Origin: CALLPQ01 sp039819545
GTDB taxonomy: Bacteria > Pseudomonadota > Alphaproteobacteria > Caulobacterales > Parvularculaceae
Reading direction: 5' to 3'
DNA: 64,000 nt
NCBI GenBank assembly: GCA_039819545.1
Contig: JBCBRS010000004.1
Coordinates: 124,001 to 188,000 of the forward strand
Position 1 is the first letter of the stretch. The number at the start of each line of letters is the position of its first letter. The position numbers were made by a program, and so were the translations under genes. Positions 8,884-18,392 of this stretch are shown here, one piece after another. The notes under the pieces were generated by a model, which was not told the DNA's origin, ran no database searches, and worked only from the letters and a program-made list of their open reading frames with translations.

Positions 8884-9186
8884 AATTTGAGTGTCGTTTC
8901 AACCGCAGTGCTGCGATCGTCACATTAAGCTTTTGATGTTGATGCCGGTCCTGTCGCACCGATACCAACACTAAGCCTTTTTTGTCTTAATTTTGTCAAT
9001 AACGCGTCGAGGGCCGATGACGCCCCGATCTAGTTTTGAGTCATGCCGTGACATTTTTACATCGCAAGGATGTGACAATTGTTGCGGGCATGATCAGTAA
9101 TTTTAAAGCGGTTGCCCAAAGCCCGGTGATTGCTTTAGCGTTTTGGAAAGCCATTACGTGTTTATGCGCTAGGAGTCCGTGAGGCC
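8884..9186. promoter_or_regulatory. Divergent intergenic region between receptor and exported protein
   Basis: A gap of 303 bp upstream of two divergent genes. It must hold both promoters and is AT-richer than its flanks (TTTTTTGTCTTAATTTTGTC around 8978-8998). I see no clear sigma-70 pair, Fur box or riboswitch. Confidence 0.4.
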
Positions 9187-9876
9187 ATGAAGATGAACAA
9201 ACAACAAGCCAATCGCTTTGATATCAAAACCGTTTCAACTGCGGCAGTTTTAGCGTCACTGAACCTTAGCGCCTTTATTATTCCCGCGGCAGCGCAGGAC
9301 GTTGTAACCATTGAAGAAGCGTTGCAAATTTGCAACCGCGTTACTAGTGCACAGGATCGGCTGGATTGCTTCGAAGGCCTTGCTGACGCGGCTTCGCCTG
9401 ATCAAGAGCGTAGTGTCAGCAAGACGACAGACACGCCCGAGCCATCTGCGGCGCAATCGTCAACCCAAGAGAACTCATCTTCTGCGGACCGTACAGCTTT
9501 AGAGCCGGGTAAAAAGCCCCCAGTGGAAGACCTGGATCCCAATACATCTGAGACAAATACACCGGCTAAGCCCCGCAAGCGCTTTGTCATCATTCCGGAA
9601 GAAGAGGCGAAAGAACGATTTGCGCGCGAGCTGACACCCCGCGAAAAAGGCAAGCCGTATCAAGCATCCGTGCGCAAGGCATGGACCAATGGTTTCGGTA
9701 AACTGATGGTTCTTCTTGATAACGGGGAAGTCTGGAAGCAGACGGAAGGCGGACGCCCACGAATTCCTAAAGTAGGTGTCAGCGCAAACCTAACAAAATC
9801 GCCTTTCGGGTCATGGTTTGTGCGGTTTCCCAATAATTATCGCTCGTTACGGATGAAGATCATTAATCCCGAGTAA
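9187..9876 (+). CDS. Exported protein of unknown function with Cys-pair ICNRVTSAQDRLDCFE motif
   Basis: 229-residue secreted protein. Signal-like N-terminus with hydrophobic stretch 18-35 ending PAAAQD. Mature part begins with a short Cys-x(n)-Cys element, ICNRVTSAQDRLDCFE (about 48-63), a motif seen at the N-terminus of several small periplasmic proteins, probably a disulfide-held helix pair. A low-complexity Ser/Glu/Pro linker (65-130) follows, then a basic C-terminal domain with GKLMVLLDNGEVWKQTEGGR and FVRFPNNYRSLRMK. No enzyme signature is visible. It is divergent from the TonB receptor and convergent with secF. Function unknown. Confidence 0.75.
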   Translation: MKMNKQQANRFDIKTVSTAAVLASLNLSAFIIPAAAQDVVTIEEALQICNRVTSAQDRLDCFEGLADAASPDQERSVSKTTDTPEPSAAQSSTQENSSSADRTALEPGKKPPVEDLDPNTSETNTPAKPRKRFVIIPEEEAKERFARELTPREKGKPYQASVRKAWTNGFGKLMVLLDNGEVWKQTEGGRPRIPKVGVSANLTKSPFGSWFVRFPNNYRSLRMKIINPE

Positions 9877-9927
9877 TTCTCTCACGGTCACCGTACGGAC
9901 CCAATCGCCGGGGCGCTGCCCTCGGCT

Positions 9928-10938
9928 TTATGCGGTTGCCGGGGCGCTGCCCTCGGCGGGGATCTTGCTCCAGTCGCGTTTGACGCCCAATAGGAGGAGA
10001 AGCGGCGAGGCGACGAAGATTGACGAGTAGGTGCCCACAACAACCCCCCAGATCATGGCAAAGGTAAACCCGCGCAGGACGTCGCCGCCGAGCACATAAA
10101 GCGCAATCAGGGCAAGGAGTGTTGTGACTGACGTCATGACGGTGCGGGTAAGGGTTTCGTTGATCGACAGATCGAGAAGCTCGGCCAGCGGTTTTTTCTT
10201 ATATTTGCGCAAGTTTTCGCGCACCCGGTCATAAACAACTACCGTGTCGTTCATGGAATAGCCCACAATCGTCAGGAGGGCGGCGATGATCGGCAGGTTG
10301 AATTCAATTCGGGTCAGCGCAAAGACGCCCAGGGTCAATGTCACGTCGTGGGCCAGCGCAAGGATGGCGCCCACGGAAAACTGCCACTCGAACCGCAACC
10401 AGATGTAGATCAACATCATCGCGATGGCGAGGATCACCGCGGTGATCCCGGCACGGATCAATTCGCCAGAAACGGTAGGGCCAACAACTTCTTCGCGTTC
10501 AAAGGAGACCGCGTCCCCCAGCAGGGTCTGGAGTGCGCCTTTAACTTTGCTTAGCGCGGCAAACTGAACCGATTCTGCTTTGTCGGCATCGGCGGGCAAA
10601 TCGGCATTGGTCAACAGCTCTGCGGCGGAATCTTCATCCTGCTGCTGGATGGTGACAACAACGCCGGGGCGCGTGCCGTCAAGGCTCTCTATCTGCTGTA
10701 CCTGCGGCTCACCAAGGCCGAGCGCGCCAACCGCTTCGCGTACGGATTGAATATCAATGGCGGTATCGTTAGACACTTCCACCGTCACGCCGCCTTTGAA
10801 ATCAACGCCGAGATTGAGCCCCGTCATGGCCACCAGCGCCGCGGAGGCCGCGAGCAAAATGGCCGAAAAGACAAACGCGATCATTCGCCCTTTTGTAAAG
10901 GCGATATTGGTCTCGTCGGGGATTAATTTGAGTTTCAT
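9928..10938 (-). CDS. secF: Protein translocase subunit SecF
   Basis: Membrane component of the SecDF complex, which uses proton motive force to pull exported proteins out of the SecYEG channel. 336 residues: TM1 at about 19-40, the SecF start of the periplasmic domain LNLGVDFKGGVTVEV, then five more TM segments. YSMNDTVVVYDRVRENLRK after TM4-5 is the family hallmark. The C-terminus ends with a short acidic/Ala tail. It lies 72 bp downstream of secD in the order yajC-secD-secF, all leftward. Confidence 0.96.
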   Translation of the reverse strand: MKLKLIPDETNIAFTKGRMIAFVFSAILLAASAALVAMTGLNLGVDFKGGVTVEVSNDTAIDIQSVREAVGALGLGEPQVQQIESLDGTRPGVVVTIQQQDEDSAAELLTNADLPADADKAESVQFAALSKVKGALQTLLGDAVSFEREEVVGPTVSGELIRAGITAVILAIAMMLIYIWLRFEWQFSVGAILALAHDVTLTLGVFALTRIEFNLPIIAALLTIVGYSMNDTVVVYDRVRENLRKYKKKPLAELLDLSINETLTRTVMTSVTTLLALIALYVLGGDVLRGFTFAMIWGVVVGTYSSIFVASPLLLLLGVKRDWSKIPAEGSAPATA

Positions 10939-11010
10939 GGCACGAACTCTTTATTTGTAGCACGATTGGCAGGGTACGGAGGATAAAAGGGGCTACCCTT
11001 TAGTCCACCG

Positions 11011-12696
11011 TTATAAACTCAGCGTTTTAGGCCGGTTTTTGAGGAGATAGCGCCCTGCAAAAAGACGGGTCAACACATAGGCGGTAAAGACCGAGGTCAC
11101 GACCCCGGTGGCGAGCGTCACGGCAAAGCCCCGAACGGGCCCGGCCCCAAGCTGAAACATGATCAACGCGGCAAGAAACGTCGTCACATTGGCATCAAGG
11201 ATCGCAGACCAGGCGCGCCGGTAGCCGGTCTCCACGGCATTGATCGGCCCTTTGCCAGCGCTTAATTCCTCGCGAATACGCTCAAAGATCAGCACATTCG
11301 CATCAACTGCCATGCCGATGGTCAAGACGATGCCAGCAATGCCGGGCAAGGTCAGCGTTGAGCCAAACAGCGATAACAAACCGGCAATCAGGATCACATT
11401 GGCGATCAGCGCGAAGTTGGCATAAAGCCCGAACCGGCCATAGGAGATCAGCATATAGAAAATCACCGCGATAAAGCCGATAATTACGGCACGCGACCCG
11501 GCCTTGATGGAGTCCTGTCCGAGGCCCGCTCCAACCGTGCGCTGTTCGATGGTTTGCAAGGGCGCGGGCAAGGCGCCAGCGCGGATCAGGGTTGAGATAC
11601 GCACAGCCTCATCGGCGGCAAAGCGCCCGGTGATCCGCCCTGAACCGCCGGTGATCGCTGTCTGGATAGTCGGTGCCGAGATGACTTTACAATCGAGCAC
11701 AATGGCAAAGCGTTGCCCGATATTTTCACGGGTGTAGCGCGAAAAGCGCCGGGCGCCGCGATTATCAAACCGGAAATTGATCTGGAAACCGCCATTGTCC
11801 GGGTCGGGACGGGCCGAGGCGTCCACAACCATGTCGCCGGTGATTACCGGGTTGCGTTCAAGGCCGATGGCAATGCCCTCTTCGATTTCGGCAAACCGGC
11901 GCACCATCCTGCCCGGCGGCATGCCGGATACTTCCGGACACCGGGAATCCGCGTCAACCTCTAGGGCGTCCCAATCTCCAATATCCGGCACGGGAACCGA
12001 CAAATCCGCCGGGTGAAAGGTGAGTTGACCGGTGCGGTTGATGATTTCCTTGAGGCCTTCGGGGTCATTATCGCCCGGCACCTGGACCACGATGCGGTCG
12101 GTGCCTTGCGGCTGGATCGAGACTTCCTTGTTTCCAGCGGGGTCAATCCGCCGACGGACGACCTCGATGGAATCGGTCACCGCCTCGCGCGCATAGCCGC
12201 GCTGGGCTTCCTCGGTCATGGTGATCCGGATGACATCGTCGCCCACGGTCGTCACAGTATAGGGCTGCACACTGGCAAGCCCTCCCGCGATCCCGCCAAG
12301 ATTGAGACCGACGCGGGTGGCATCGCGCACCCGGTCCATGGCGCTTTCCAGCGTCTCGCTGTTTCGCAACACAATATCGAGACGCTTTTCACCCTTGTCA
12401 GGCCGGATCGCGCGGGTGGCAATTCGCCCCCCATCGCGATTGCGATCGCGGAAGCGGGTGCGGACATCCTGCCCCAGACTGGTGAGCCGGTCGCCAATCA
12501 CCTTGTCCGTATCGACCTTGAGGAGGAGGTAAGAGCCGCCCTGCAAATCGAGACCGAGATTCATGGCGCTCTTGGGCAGAAATTGCGGCAGCGCCGCACG
12601 CTGAGCTTCGCTCAACACATTGGGCAGGGCAAACAGGAGGCCAAACAGCACCACACCGAGGGTGGCGATTGTCTGAAAACGAGAAAATTGCAGCAT
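11011..12696 (-). CDS. secD: Protein translocase subunit SecD
   Basis: Partner of SecF, 561 residues from ATG at 12696 (MLQFSRFQT aligns with the family start). An upstream in-frame ATG at 12747 would add 17 unlikely residues. TM1 is followed by LGLDLQGGSYLLLKVD, the P1 periplasmic domain, ITGDMVVDA, and NIGQRFAIVLD, then six-helix membrane part with TLPGIAGIVLTIGMAVDANV and the FERIREEL loop that are diagnostic of SecD. Transcription is presumably from upstream of yajC, though 211 bp separate yajC and secD. Confidence 0.96.
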   Translation of the reverse strand: MLQFSRFQTIATLGVVLFGLLFALPNVLSEAQRAALPQFLPKSAMNLGLDLQGGSYLLLKVDTDKVIGDRLTSLGQDVRTRFRDRNRDGGRIATRAIRPDKGEKRLDIVLRNSETLESAMDRVRDATRVGLNLGGIAGGLASVQPYTVTTVGDDVIRITMTEEAQRGYAREAVTDSIEVVRRRIDPAGNKEVSIQPQGTDRIVVQVPGDNDPEGLKEIINRTGQLTFHPADLSVPVPDIGDWDALEVDADSRCPEVSGMPPGRMVRRFAEIEEGIAIGLERNPVITGDMVVDASARPDPDNGGFQINFRFDNRGARRFSRYTRENIGQRFAIVLDCKVISAPTIQTAITGGSGRITGRFAADEAVRISTLIRAGALPAPLQTIEQRTVGAGLGQDSIKAGSRAVIIGFIAVIFYMLISYGRFGLYANFALIANVILIAGLLSLFGSTLTLPGIAGIVLTIGMAVDANVLIFERIREELSAGKGPINAVETGYRRAWSAILDANVTTFLAALIMFQLGAGPVRGFAVTLATGVVTSVFTAYVLTRLFAGRYLLKNRPKTLSL

Positions 12697-12907
12697 CAGG
12701 CGTATCCGAAGTAGAGGCGGTTCCCCGCCGGTAGGGTGCCCACGCAAAGAGCAGGGTTTCCAGGGCGTGCAGACGTGGACCCTTCAAGCCGCGATCAGCA
12801 CCCGGCCGATCGGCCAACTGGGCGGGAAATGGGGGCACGGGCGGGTAGAACAAGACGACGTCCACGGCAACGGTGTGACGCGTGTGCCGTTTGCATCGCC
12901 GGTGTGA

Positions 12908-13288
12908 CTATTTTTCATCATTGGCCGGTTGCGGTTTGGTTCGCACATCACTGAGCGTGCCCTTCACAACTTTCACCGCCACATTGTCGGCAAGCTCGAC
13001 CATCACCTCGTCGCCTTCCAGCACCTTGGTGACCTTGCCGACGATACCGCCAGCGGTAACCACCACATCGCCGCGGCGCACATTCGCCACCATCTCCAGA
13101 TGCTTTTTGCGCGCCTGGGCCTGGGGCCGGATGAGCAGGAAGTAGAAGATCACGAAGATAAAGATGATCGGCAGAAACTGGATCAGCGCACTTTGCGCCG
13201 TTGGCTCCGGGGCCTGGGCAAAAGCGGGCACCGTTAGCCCGGCTTGGGTGGTCAGAACGGCAAGCCAGATGGCAAAGGCTTTCCACAT
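12908..13288 (-). CDS. yajC: Preprotein translocase accessory subunit YajC
   Basis: Small inner-membrane subunit associated with SecDF. 126 residues from ATG 13288, preceded by AGGAGA seven bases upstream; upstream codons in the same frame are not family-like. A cleavable-looking or first hydrophobic segment (1-24) is followed by the TM helix LPIIFIFVIFYFLLIRPQAQ and the conserved KKHLEMVANVRRGDVVVTAGG, then a small SH3-like cytoplasmic domain. First gene of yajC-secD-secF. Confidence 0.95.
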   Translation of the reverse strand: MWKAFAIWLAVLTTQAGLTVPAFAQAPEPTAQSALIQFLPIIFIFVIFYFLLIRPQAQARKKHLEMVANVRRGDVVVTAGGIVGKVTKVLEGDEVMVELADNVAVKVVKGTLSDVRTKPQPANDEK

Positions 13289-13521
13289 GGGAGGTCTCCT
13301 GAAAAGATCGGGGAATTCGGGAGGGCAAAGCGGTCTCGCACCACCGCCCTGTAGATGCGCGGTATAACGCCAAGTGGGGCTGCGTTGCAATCCATGGTCG
13401 CACGCTGTCGACGCAGCCACGAAGGCAGCTATCAGCGCCCTTGTGCGGAGCCGTCCGCCCGTCACGCACAAAATCAGCGCTGTTTCACTACCTCCACAAA
13501 AAAAATTGCCTCTACAAAGAA

Positions 13522-13552
13522 AAAGCCGACTTGCGTCATGCAGGTCGGCTTT
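13522..13552 (-). terminator. Terminator of glnA
   Basis: AAAGCCGAC / GTCGGCTTT stem. On the minus strand it is followed by TTTTTC. It lies about 55 bp beyond the glnA stop. Confidence 0.85.
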
Positions 13553-13609
13553 CCCTTGGCCGGTATAGGTGGGGGGAGAGAGAAACCGGCCATTGGTATC
13601 GTTCGCCCG

Positions 13610-15016
13610 TTAAAGCGAATAGTACATGGCAAATTCTACCGGGTGCGGTGTTGTCTCGTAGCGGATGACCTCTTCGCGTTTCAATTCGATATAGGCGTCA
13701 ATCTGATCGTCGGAGAAGACGTTGCCTTTCTTCAGGAAGGCACGGTCGGTATCGAGGGCGTCGAGCGCTTCGTGCAGGGACGCACACACCGTTGGGATAT
13801 CCTGTAATTCTTCCGCAGGCAGATCATAAAGGTCTTTATCCATAGGGTCGCCAGGGTGAATTTTGTTTTCGATTCCGTCAAGACCCGCCATCAAAAGCGC
13901 CGCAAAGGTTAGATAGGGGTTACCGCAAGCATCGGGGAAGCGCGCTTCGATGCGTTTGCCCTTCGCCGACTGAACCCACGGAATACGGATGGAGGCAGAC
14001 CGGTTCCGCGCCGAGTAGGCCAGCATAACCGGTGCTTCGAACCCGGGCACAAGGCGTTTATAACTATTGGTGGACGCATTGGCGAAAGCGTTAATCGAAC
14101 GGGCATGTTTGATGATGCCGCCAATATAATAGAGACAGGTTTCAGATAGATCCGCATACCGATCACCGGCAAAGGCGGGCTTTCCATCTTTCCAGATCGA
14201 CTGATGCACATGCATGCCCGAGCCATTATCATTGTAAACCGGTTTTGGCATGAAGGTCGCTGTCTTGCCATAACGATGGGCAACCTGCTGCACCACATAT
14301 TTATAGGCCTGCATGTTATCGGCCATTTTGGTGAGCGTTGAAAATTTCATCCCCAGTTCGTGCTGAGAGGGCGCCACTTCATGGTGATGCTTTTCCGGGG
14401 CAAGACCCATCTCGCCCATGACCGTAAGCATTTCGGTCCGCATATCCTGCTCGCTATCGACTGGTGGTACGGGAAAGTAACCGCCCTTTGGACCCGGGCG
14501 ATGACCCATATTACCGCGCTCATAATCCGTGGCCGAATTATACGGCCCTTCTGTTGAATCGATGGAAAAGCCGGTCTGGTTCTGATCGACGGAAAACCGC
14601 ACATCTTCAAAGACGAAAAATTCCGCCTCCGGACCAAAAAACGCCGTGTCGCCAATACCCGACGACGCAAGATAGGCCTCGGCAGCCTTCGCCGTAGTGC
14701 GCGGATCGCGAGCATAGGGCTGCCCCGTTGCGGGCTCCAGAATATCGCAGACAATAGAGAGCGTCGGCTGAGCAAAGAAAGGATCAAACACCGCCGCGCT
14801 TGTGTCCGGCATCAAGATCATGTCGGATTCATTGATGGCCTTCCACCCAGCGATAGACGACCCATCAAACATGGTGCCTTCGGCGAACAAATCCTCATCA
14901 ACCATGGACCGGTCAAAGGTGACGTGCTGCCACTTTCCGCGCGGGTCGGTGAACCGCAGGTCCACAAAGCGGATATCTTCGTCTTTTACTTTTTTCAGGA
15001 TGGCATTCGCCGACAT
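13610..15016 (-). CDS. glnA: Glutamine synthetase, type I
   Basis: ATP-dependent synthesis of glutamine from glutamate and ammonia, a dodecameric cytoplasmic enzyme. 468 residues, full length for GSI-beta. MFDGSSIAGWKAI (49-61), FGPEAEFFVF (127-136), NGSGMHVHQS (264-273) and ASIRIPW (341-347) are conserved. The adenylylation site is present: Tyr397 in DKDLYDLP, so the enzyme is probably controlled by GlnE. It lies downstream of glnB on the same strand with a gap of about 295 bp. Its own terminator follows. Confidence 0.97.
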   Translation of the reverse strand: MSANAILKKVKDEDIRFVDLRFTDPRGKWQHVTFDRSMVDEDLFAEGTMFDGSSIAGWKAINESDMILMPDTSAAVFDPFFAQPTLSIVCDILEPATGQPYARDPRTTAKAAEAYLASSGIGDTAFFGPEAEFFVFEDVRFSVDQNQTGFSIDSTEGPYNSATDYERGNMGHRPGPKGGYFPVPPVDSEQDMRTEMLTVMGEMGLAPEKHHHEVAPSQHELGMKFSTLTKMADNMQAYKYVVQQVAHRYGKTATFMPKPVYNDNGSGMHVHQSIWKDGKPAFAGDRYADLSETCLYYIGGIIKHARSINAFANASTNSYKRLVPGFEAPVMLAYSARNRSASIRIPWVQSAKGKRIEARFPDACGNPYLTFAALLMAGLDGIENKIHPGDPMDKDLYDLPAEELQDIPTVCASLHEALDALDTDRAFLKKGNVFSDDQIDAYIELKREEVIRYETTPHPVEFAMYYSL

Positions 15017-15311
15017 GGGGGAGGCTCCGTAAGGTTAAGGCGTTGGCAGGGGGAAAGACCGCTGCTGACTGAGGGCCGGAATTGACCGCGAAGGCATCGT
15101 CCGCCCTCAATCTGACGGGGGGACGATAGCCGATTTGAATTTTGCAACGCAACAGATAAGGCCCGAAAATCAGCGGATGCGAGGCCCTAAATCAACCAGC
15201 ACTGGCAGAGTCTGCTAAATTTTGCACCCACATAGACAGGAGTGGCACCGCCAGCGCCTCCACTGGCATTTGCAAAAGCCAAGGCCTTATCTCAATAAAC
15301 GCGGACGCGCC

Positions 15312-15650
15312 CTAAACAGCCTGTTCGCCGGTTTCACCCGTCCTTATGCGGACGACCTCTTCCACCGACGAGACAAAGATTTTGCCATCGCCGATCCGGC
15401 CCGAATACGCCGCCTCGCGGATGACGGTCAGCGCCCGTTCAACCTGATTGTCGGCAACCACCAGTTCGATTTTCACCTTTGGCAGAAAATCCACCACATA
15501 TTCCGCGCCCCGATAAAGCTCCGTATGGCCTTTCTGGCGGCCAAAGCCGCGCGCGTCGAGCACGGTCATCCCGGACATGCCAATGTCCTGGAGGGCTTCT
15601 TTCACATCGTCCAGTTTGAACGGTTTGATAATCGCTTCGATTTTTTTCAC
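15312..15650 (-). CDS. glnB: Nitrogen regulatory protein P-II
   Basis: Trimeric signal protein that reads 2-oxoglutarate and ATP/ADP and controls GlnE, NtrB and AmtB. 112 residues from GTG at 15650 (VKKIEAIIKPFKL, the family start); the longer frame to 15791 adds 47 non-homologous residues. The T-loop contains RGAEYVVDFLPKVKIE with the uridylylation residue Tyr51. FGRQKGHTELY and the C-terminal GRIGDGKIFV are classical. It precedes glnA, the usual alphaproteobacterial pair, and diverges from nnr. Confidence 0.96.
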   Translation of the reverse strand: MKKIEAIIKPFKLDDVKEALQDIGMSGMTVLDARGFGRQKGHTELYRGAEYVVDFLPKVKIELVVADNQVERALTVIREAAYSGRIGDGKIFVSSVEEVVRIRTGETGEQAV

Positions 15651-15832
15651 AATCGATGGCTCCCACAGCGGCGCCCGCGTCCCTGAAACGCGGCAGCCGA
15701 CCTTATAACCCCCATTGGCGCAATCCGCCAAATCGAAGGCCCCGGCCGTGCCGCCGCCGGGCGCCTGGCTTGCCGTTGCCGGCCCTTGCACCCTATTGTT
15801 TTGCTTTCATATTTCCGCGACAAGGGGGGACC

Positions 15833-17518
15833 ATGCTGCCATCGCTTTTGCTGACTGCAGATCAAAAACGCCGGATTGATCGCCGCGCCATAGAGGCGGG
15901 CACCCCCGGCGCGCAATTGATGGAGCGCGCGGGTGCGCAGCTGGCGCGGTTTGTGGGCCAGATTGCCCGCCAAAGCGCGCATAACGCGGCGGCGCCCGAA
16001 GATGCGACAAGCACAGGGGCGGGCTCGGCACCGGACCAACAGCCGCCAGCGATGCGCACGGCGATCCTGTGCGGGCCCGGCAATAATGGCGGGGACGGCT
16101 TCGTGGTGGCGCGTCTGCTGACGGATCAAGGTTGGCCCGTATCGGTTTTTGTCACCGTGTCGCCGGAGGCACTTACCGGCGATGCCCGGCTGATGGCTGA
16201 CCTCTATGACGGCGAGGTCATGCCGCTAACCACCGCAACCCTTGCCACGCCAGCTTTTGCGCAGGCCCAGCTGGTGGTCGATGCCCTGTTCGGGACCGGG
16301 CTAAGCCGTCCCATCACCGGCAATGAACGCGCGGTGATTGAGGCTGTGAACGCAGCAGGCAAGCCGGTGCTCGCCGTCGATATTCCCAGCGGGGTCAATG
16401 CCGACAGCGGCGCTATTCTCGGCACAGCAATCCGCGCCACGTGGACCGTTACCTTCGTGGCGCGCAGCCCCGGCCATGTGCTCTATCCAGGGCGCGGCGT
16501 TTGCGGTCAGGTGGAGCGGGCCGACATCGGCATTAAAGCGCCTCTAATTGCCGAGAGTGTTGGCGATAAATCGGATGGCGCCCCGGATCTGATGGTCAAT
16601 GACCTGCCACTCTGGGCGCGGACCTGGCCACAGCCAACACCTTCAGATCATAAATATAGCCGCGGCGGCGTTGGCATTGTCTCGGGCCCCATACTGCAGG
16701 GCGGGGCGGCACGGCTAGCCGCCCGGGGCGCACTGCGCGCTGGCGCTGGTACGGTCACTATCTGGTCACCGCCGGGCGCGCTTATGAGCCATGCCAGTCA
16801 CCTGACTGCGATTATGCTCCGCCGGGTCACCGATGCCGATGCGATCAGTACACTGATCTCTGACAAAAGGGTGCGCAGCGTTGTGATTGGCCCGGGGCTC
16901 AACGATCCCGCCCGGCCGGAAACCGCAGAGGCTGACCGCACAAAGGTTCTTGCCTGTCTGCAAGGCCCCGCACGGGTGATCCTCGATGCTGATGCCCTCA
17001 CCCTATTTGAAGAGACACCAGCGGCACTGTTCGACCATCTTGGTACCGATCATGTTCTGACGCCGCATTGGGGAGAATTCGCGCGGCTGTTTCCAGACCT
17101 TGCCAAAGCCGCAGATGAAAACGCGCCGCCTGCGAGCAAAATCGAGCGTGCGCTGGCCGCTGCCGCGCGGTGCGGGGCCATCATCGTGTTAAAAGGGGCC
17201 GATACGGTGATCGCTGCCCCTGGCGGGGTGCACGCCGTTACAAACGCACAGGATCATGCCACCGCGCGCGTCAATGTTAATGCACCGCCAAACCTTGCCA
17301 CCGCTGGCAGCGGTGATGTGCTCGCCGGGTTTATCGCAGGCCTCGGCGCCAGCGCCGCCGCCGATGGTACACCCATGCCCCTGATGGAAGCAGCATGCGG
17401 CGGTGTCTGGCTCCATGGGGCATGTGGTCAATATGCTGGCCAGGGCCTCATAGCAGAAGACCTGCCGGATGCCCTGCCTGCAGTTTTGAAACAGATTTTT
17501 CGGTCTACGCAGGCGTAG
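15833..17518 (+). CDS. nnr: Bifunctional NAD(P)H-hydrate epimerase/dehydratase
   Basis: Repairs damaged NADHX and NADPHX. 561 residues from ATG at 15833, behind AAGGGGGGACC. The N-terminal YjeF_N epimerase domain (1-215) shows GPGNNGGDGFVVARLL and VVDALFGTGLSRPI, with VDIPSGVNADSG. The C-terminal ADP-dependent dehydratase domain (about 240-555) has KYSRGGVGIVSG, GPGLNDP, LDADALTLF, LTPHWGEFARLF and TAGSGDVLAG, a ribokinase-like fold. The fusion order is the usual bacterial one. The gap of 182 bp to glnB holds both promoters. Codon use is like its neighbours. Confidence 0.94.
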   Translation: MLPSLLLTADQKRRIDRRAIEAGTPGAQLMERAGAQLARFVGQIARQSAHNAAAPEDATSTGAGSAPDQQPPAMRTAILCGPGNNGGDGFVVARLLTDQGWPVSVFVTVSPEALTGDARLMADLYDGEVMPLTTATLATPAFAQAQLVVDALFGTGLSRPITGNERAVIEAVNAAGKPVLAVDIPSGVNADSGAILGTAIRATWTVTFVARSPGHVLYPGRGVCGQVERADIGIKAPLIAESVGDKSDGAPDLMVNDLPLWARTWPQPTPSDHKYSRGGVGIVSGPILQGGAARLAARGALRAGAGTVTIWSPPGALMSHASHLTAIMLRRVTDADAISTLISDKRVRSVVIGPGLNDPARPETAEADRTKVLACLQGPARVILDADALTLFEETPAALFDHLGTDHVLTPHWGEFARLFPDLAKAADENAPPASKIERALAAAARCGAIIVLKGADTVIAAPGGVHAVTNAQDHATARVNVNAPPNLATAGSGDVLAGFIAGLGASAAADGTPMPLMEAACGGVWLHGACGQYAGQGLIAEDLPDALPAVLKQIFRSTQA

Positions 17519-17582
17519 AGGAATTACGTTTCATCTGTCCCCGGAGAAGACATGGCGACAAGTCCCGGGTCGGCGCTACACC

Positions 17583-18266
17583 CTACCCGCGAAGGTCGAT
17601 GTCACCACCCGAGGACTCGCTGGCATTAACCGTGGACGGATTACCGTAAACATCGATATTGCCGCCACTTGAGGCATCGCCGCTGAATTCTTGCGTTGCG
17701 TGAACGCGGATGTCAGCGCCGCTAGACACATCAGCGACCGCAGATCGGCAGACAAGATCGCGTGCGTCGATATCCGACCCGCTGGAGGCATCGGCGCGGA
17801 CCGAACCGCAGGTGCCACTCACCGTCATGTCAGCGCCGCTCGACGCATCAAGCCGCACGGTTTCACTATCAATACCGCTGGCCTCCACATCGGAGCCGGA
17901 CGACACGTCAATGAGAGAGAGTTCGGGAACCGCGATCGTCACTTTCACGCTGTCGCCGCCGCTCCAGTTCCAGCCCCAGCCGTCTTTGCGTTTGCGCCGG
18001 ATTTTCAGGATCCCGCCATCATTGGTAATCTGTAGACGTTCCAAATTTTTTTCCGACCCCTCGGCCACGACCGATTGGGCCTCACCCACGCTAATATCAA
18101 CACTGACCCCGGTGGAAACTTTCACGCCGGTAAAGCTTGCCACGTCAAAACTCTGGGTTTCCGCCGACGCTGCGGCAACACCCAAAGTTGCCATCGACAA
18201 GGTTGTTATTGACAGGGCTGTAATCGACAGGGCTGCGCTCGCCACAAAAACACGTACCTTAGCCAT
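17583..18266 (-). CDS. Exported GIN-domain (DUF2807) beta-helix protein
   Basis: 227-residue secreted protein. The signal peptide (1-35) contains short degenerate repeats, SITALSITTLSMATLG, and ends ASAE. The mature part matches the head GIN/DUF2807 type: FDVASFTGVKVSTGVSVDIS at the start and a right-handed repeat whose turns read SSGSDVEASG, SSGADMTVSG, SSGSDIDARD, SSGADIRVHA, SSGGNIDVYG, SSGGDIDLRG, so at least six turns carry an SSG(S/A/G)(D/N) corner. Family proteins are cell-surface or periplasmic, with no enzymatic role established. Isolated between nnr and recQ. Confidence 0.85.
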   Translation of the reverse strand: MAKVRVFVASAALSITALSITTLSMATLGVAAASAETQSFDVASFTGVKVSTGVSVDISVGEAQSVVAEGSEKNLERLQITNDGGILKIRRKRKDGWGWNWSGGDSVKVTIAVPELSLIDVSSGSDVEASGIDSETVRLDASSGADMTVSGTCGSVRADASSGSDIDARDLVCRSAVADVSSGADIRVHATQEFSGDASSGGNIDVYGNPSTVNASESSGGDIDLRG

Positions 18267-18392
18267 TGTTTTTCCCTTCTCCTCAAAATGAATACCGGGA
18301 TGATGCTCGACAGGCAGCGGGGAGGCAAGATTTCCCCACCTTTTTTGCGACGAGCCGTTTTTAAGGCAGGTTTTTCCGAGCAGATTTGCGCG

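Noticed and set aside
9256..9653. Short ORFs antisense to the exported protein at 9187
   Set aside because: The plus-strand frame has a signal peptide and a clear two-domain layout.
12013..12714. 233-codon ORF antisense to secD
   Set aside because: Lies entirely within secD; composition is that of an antisense frame.
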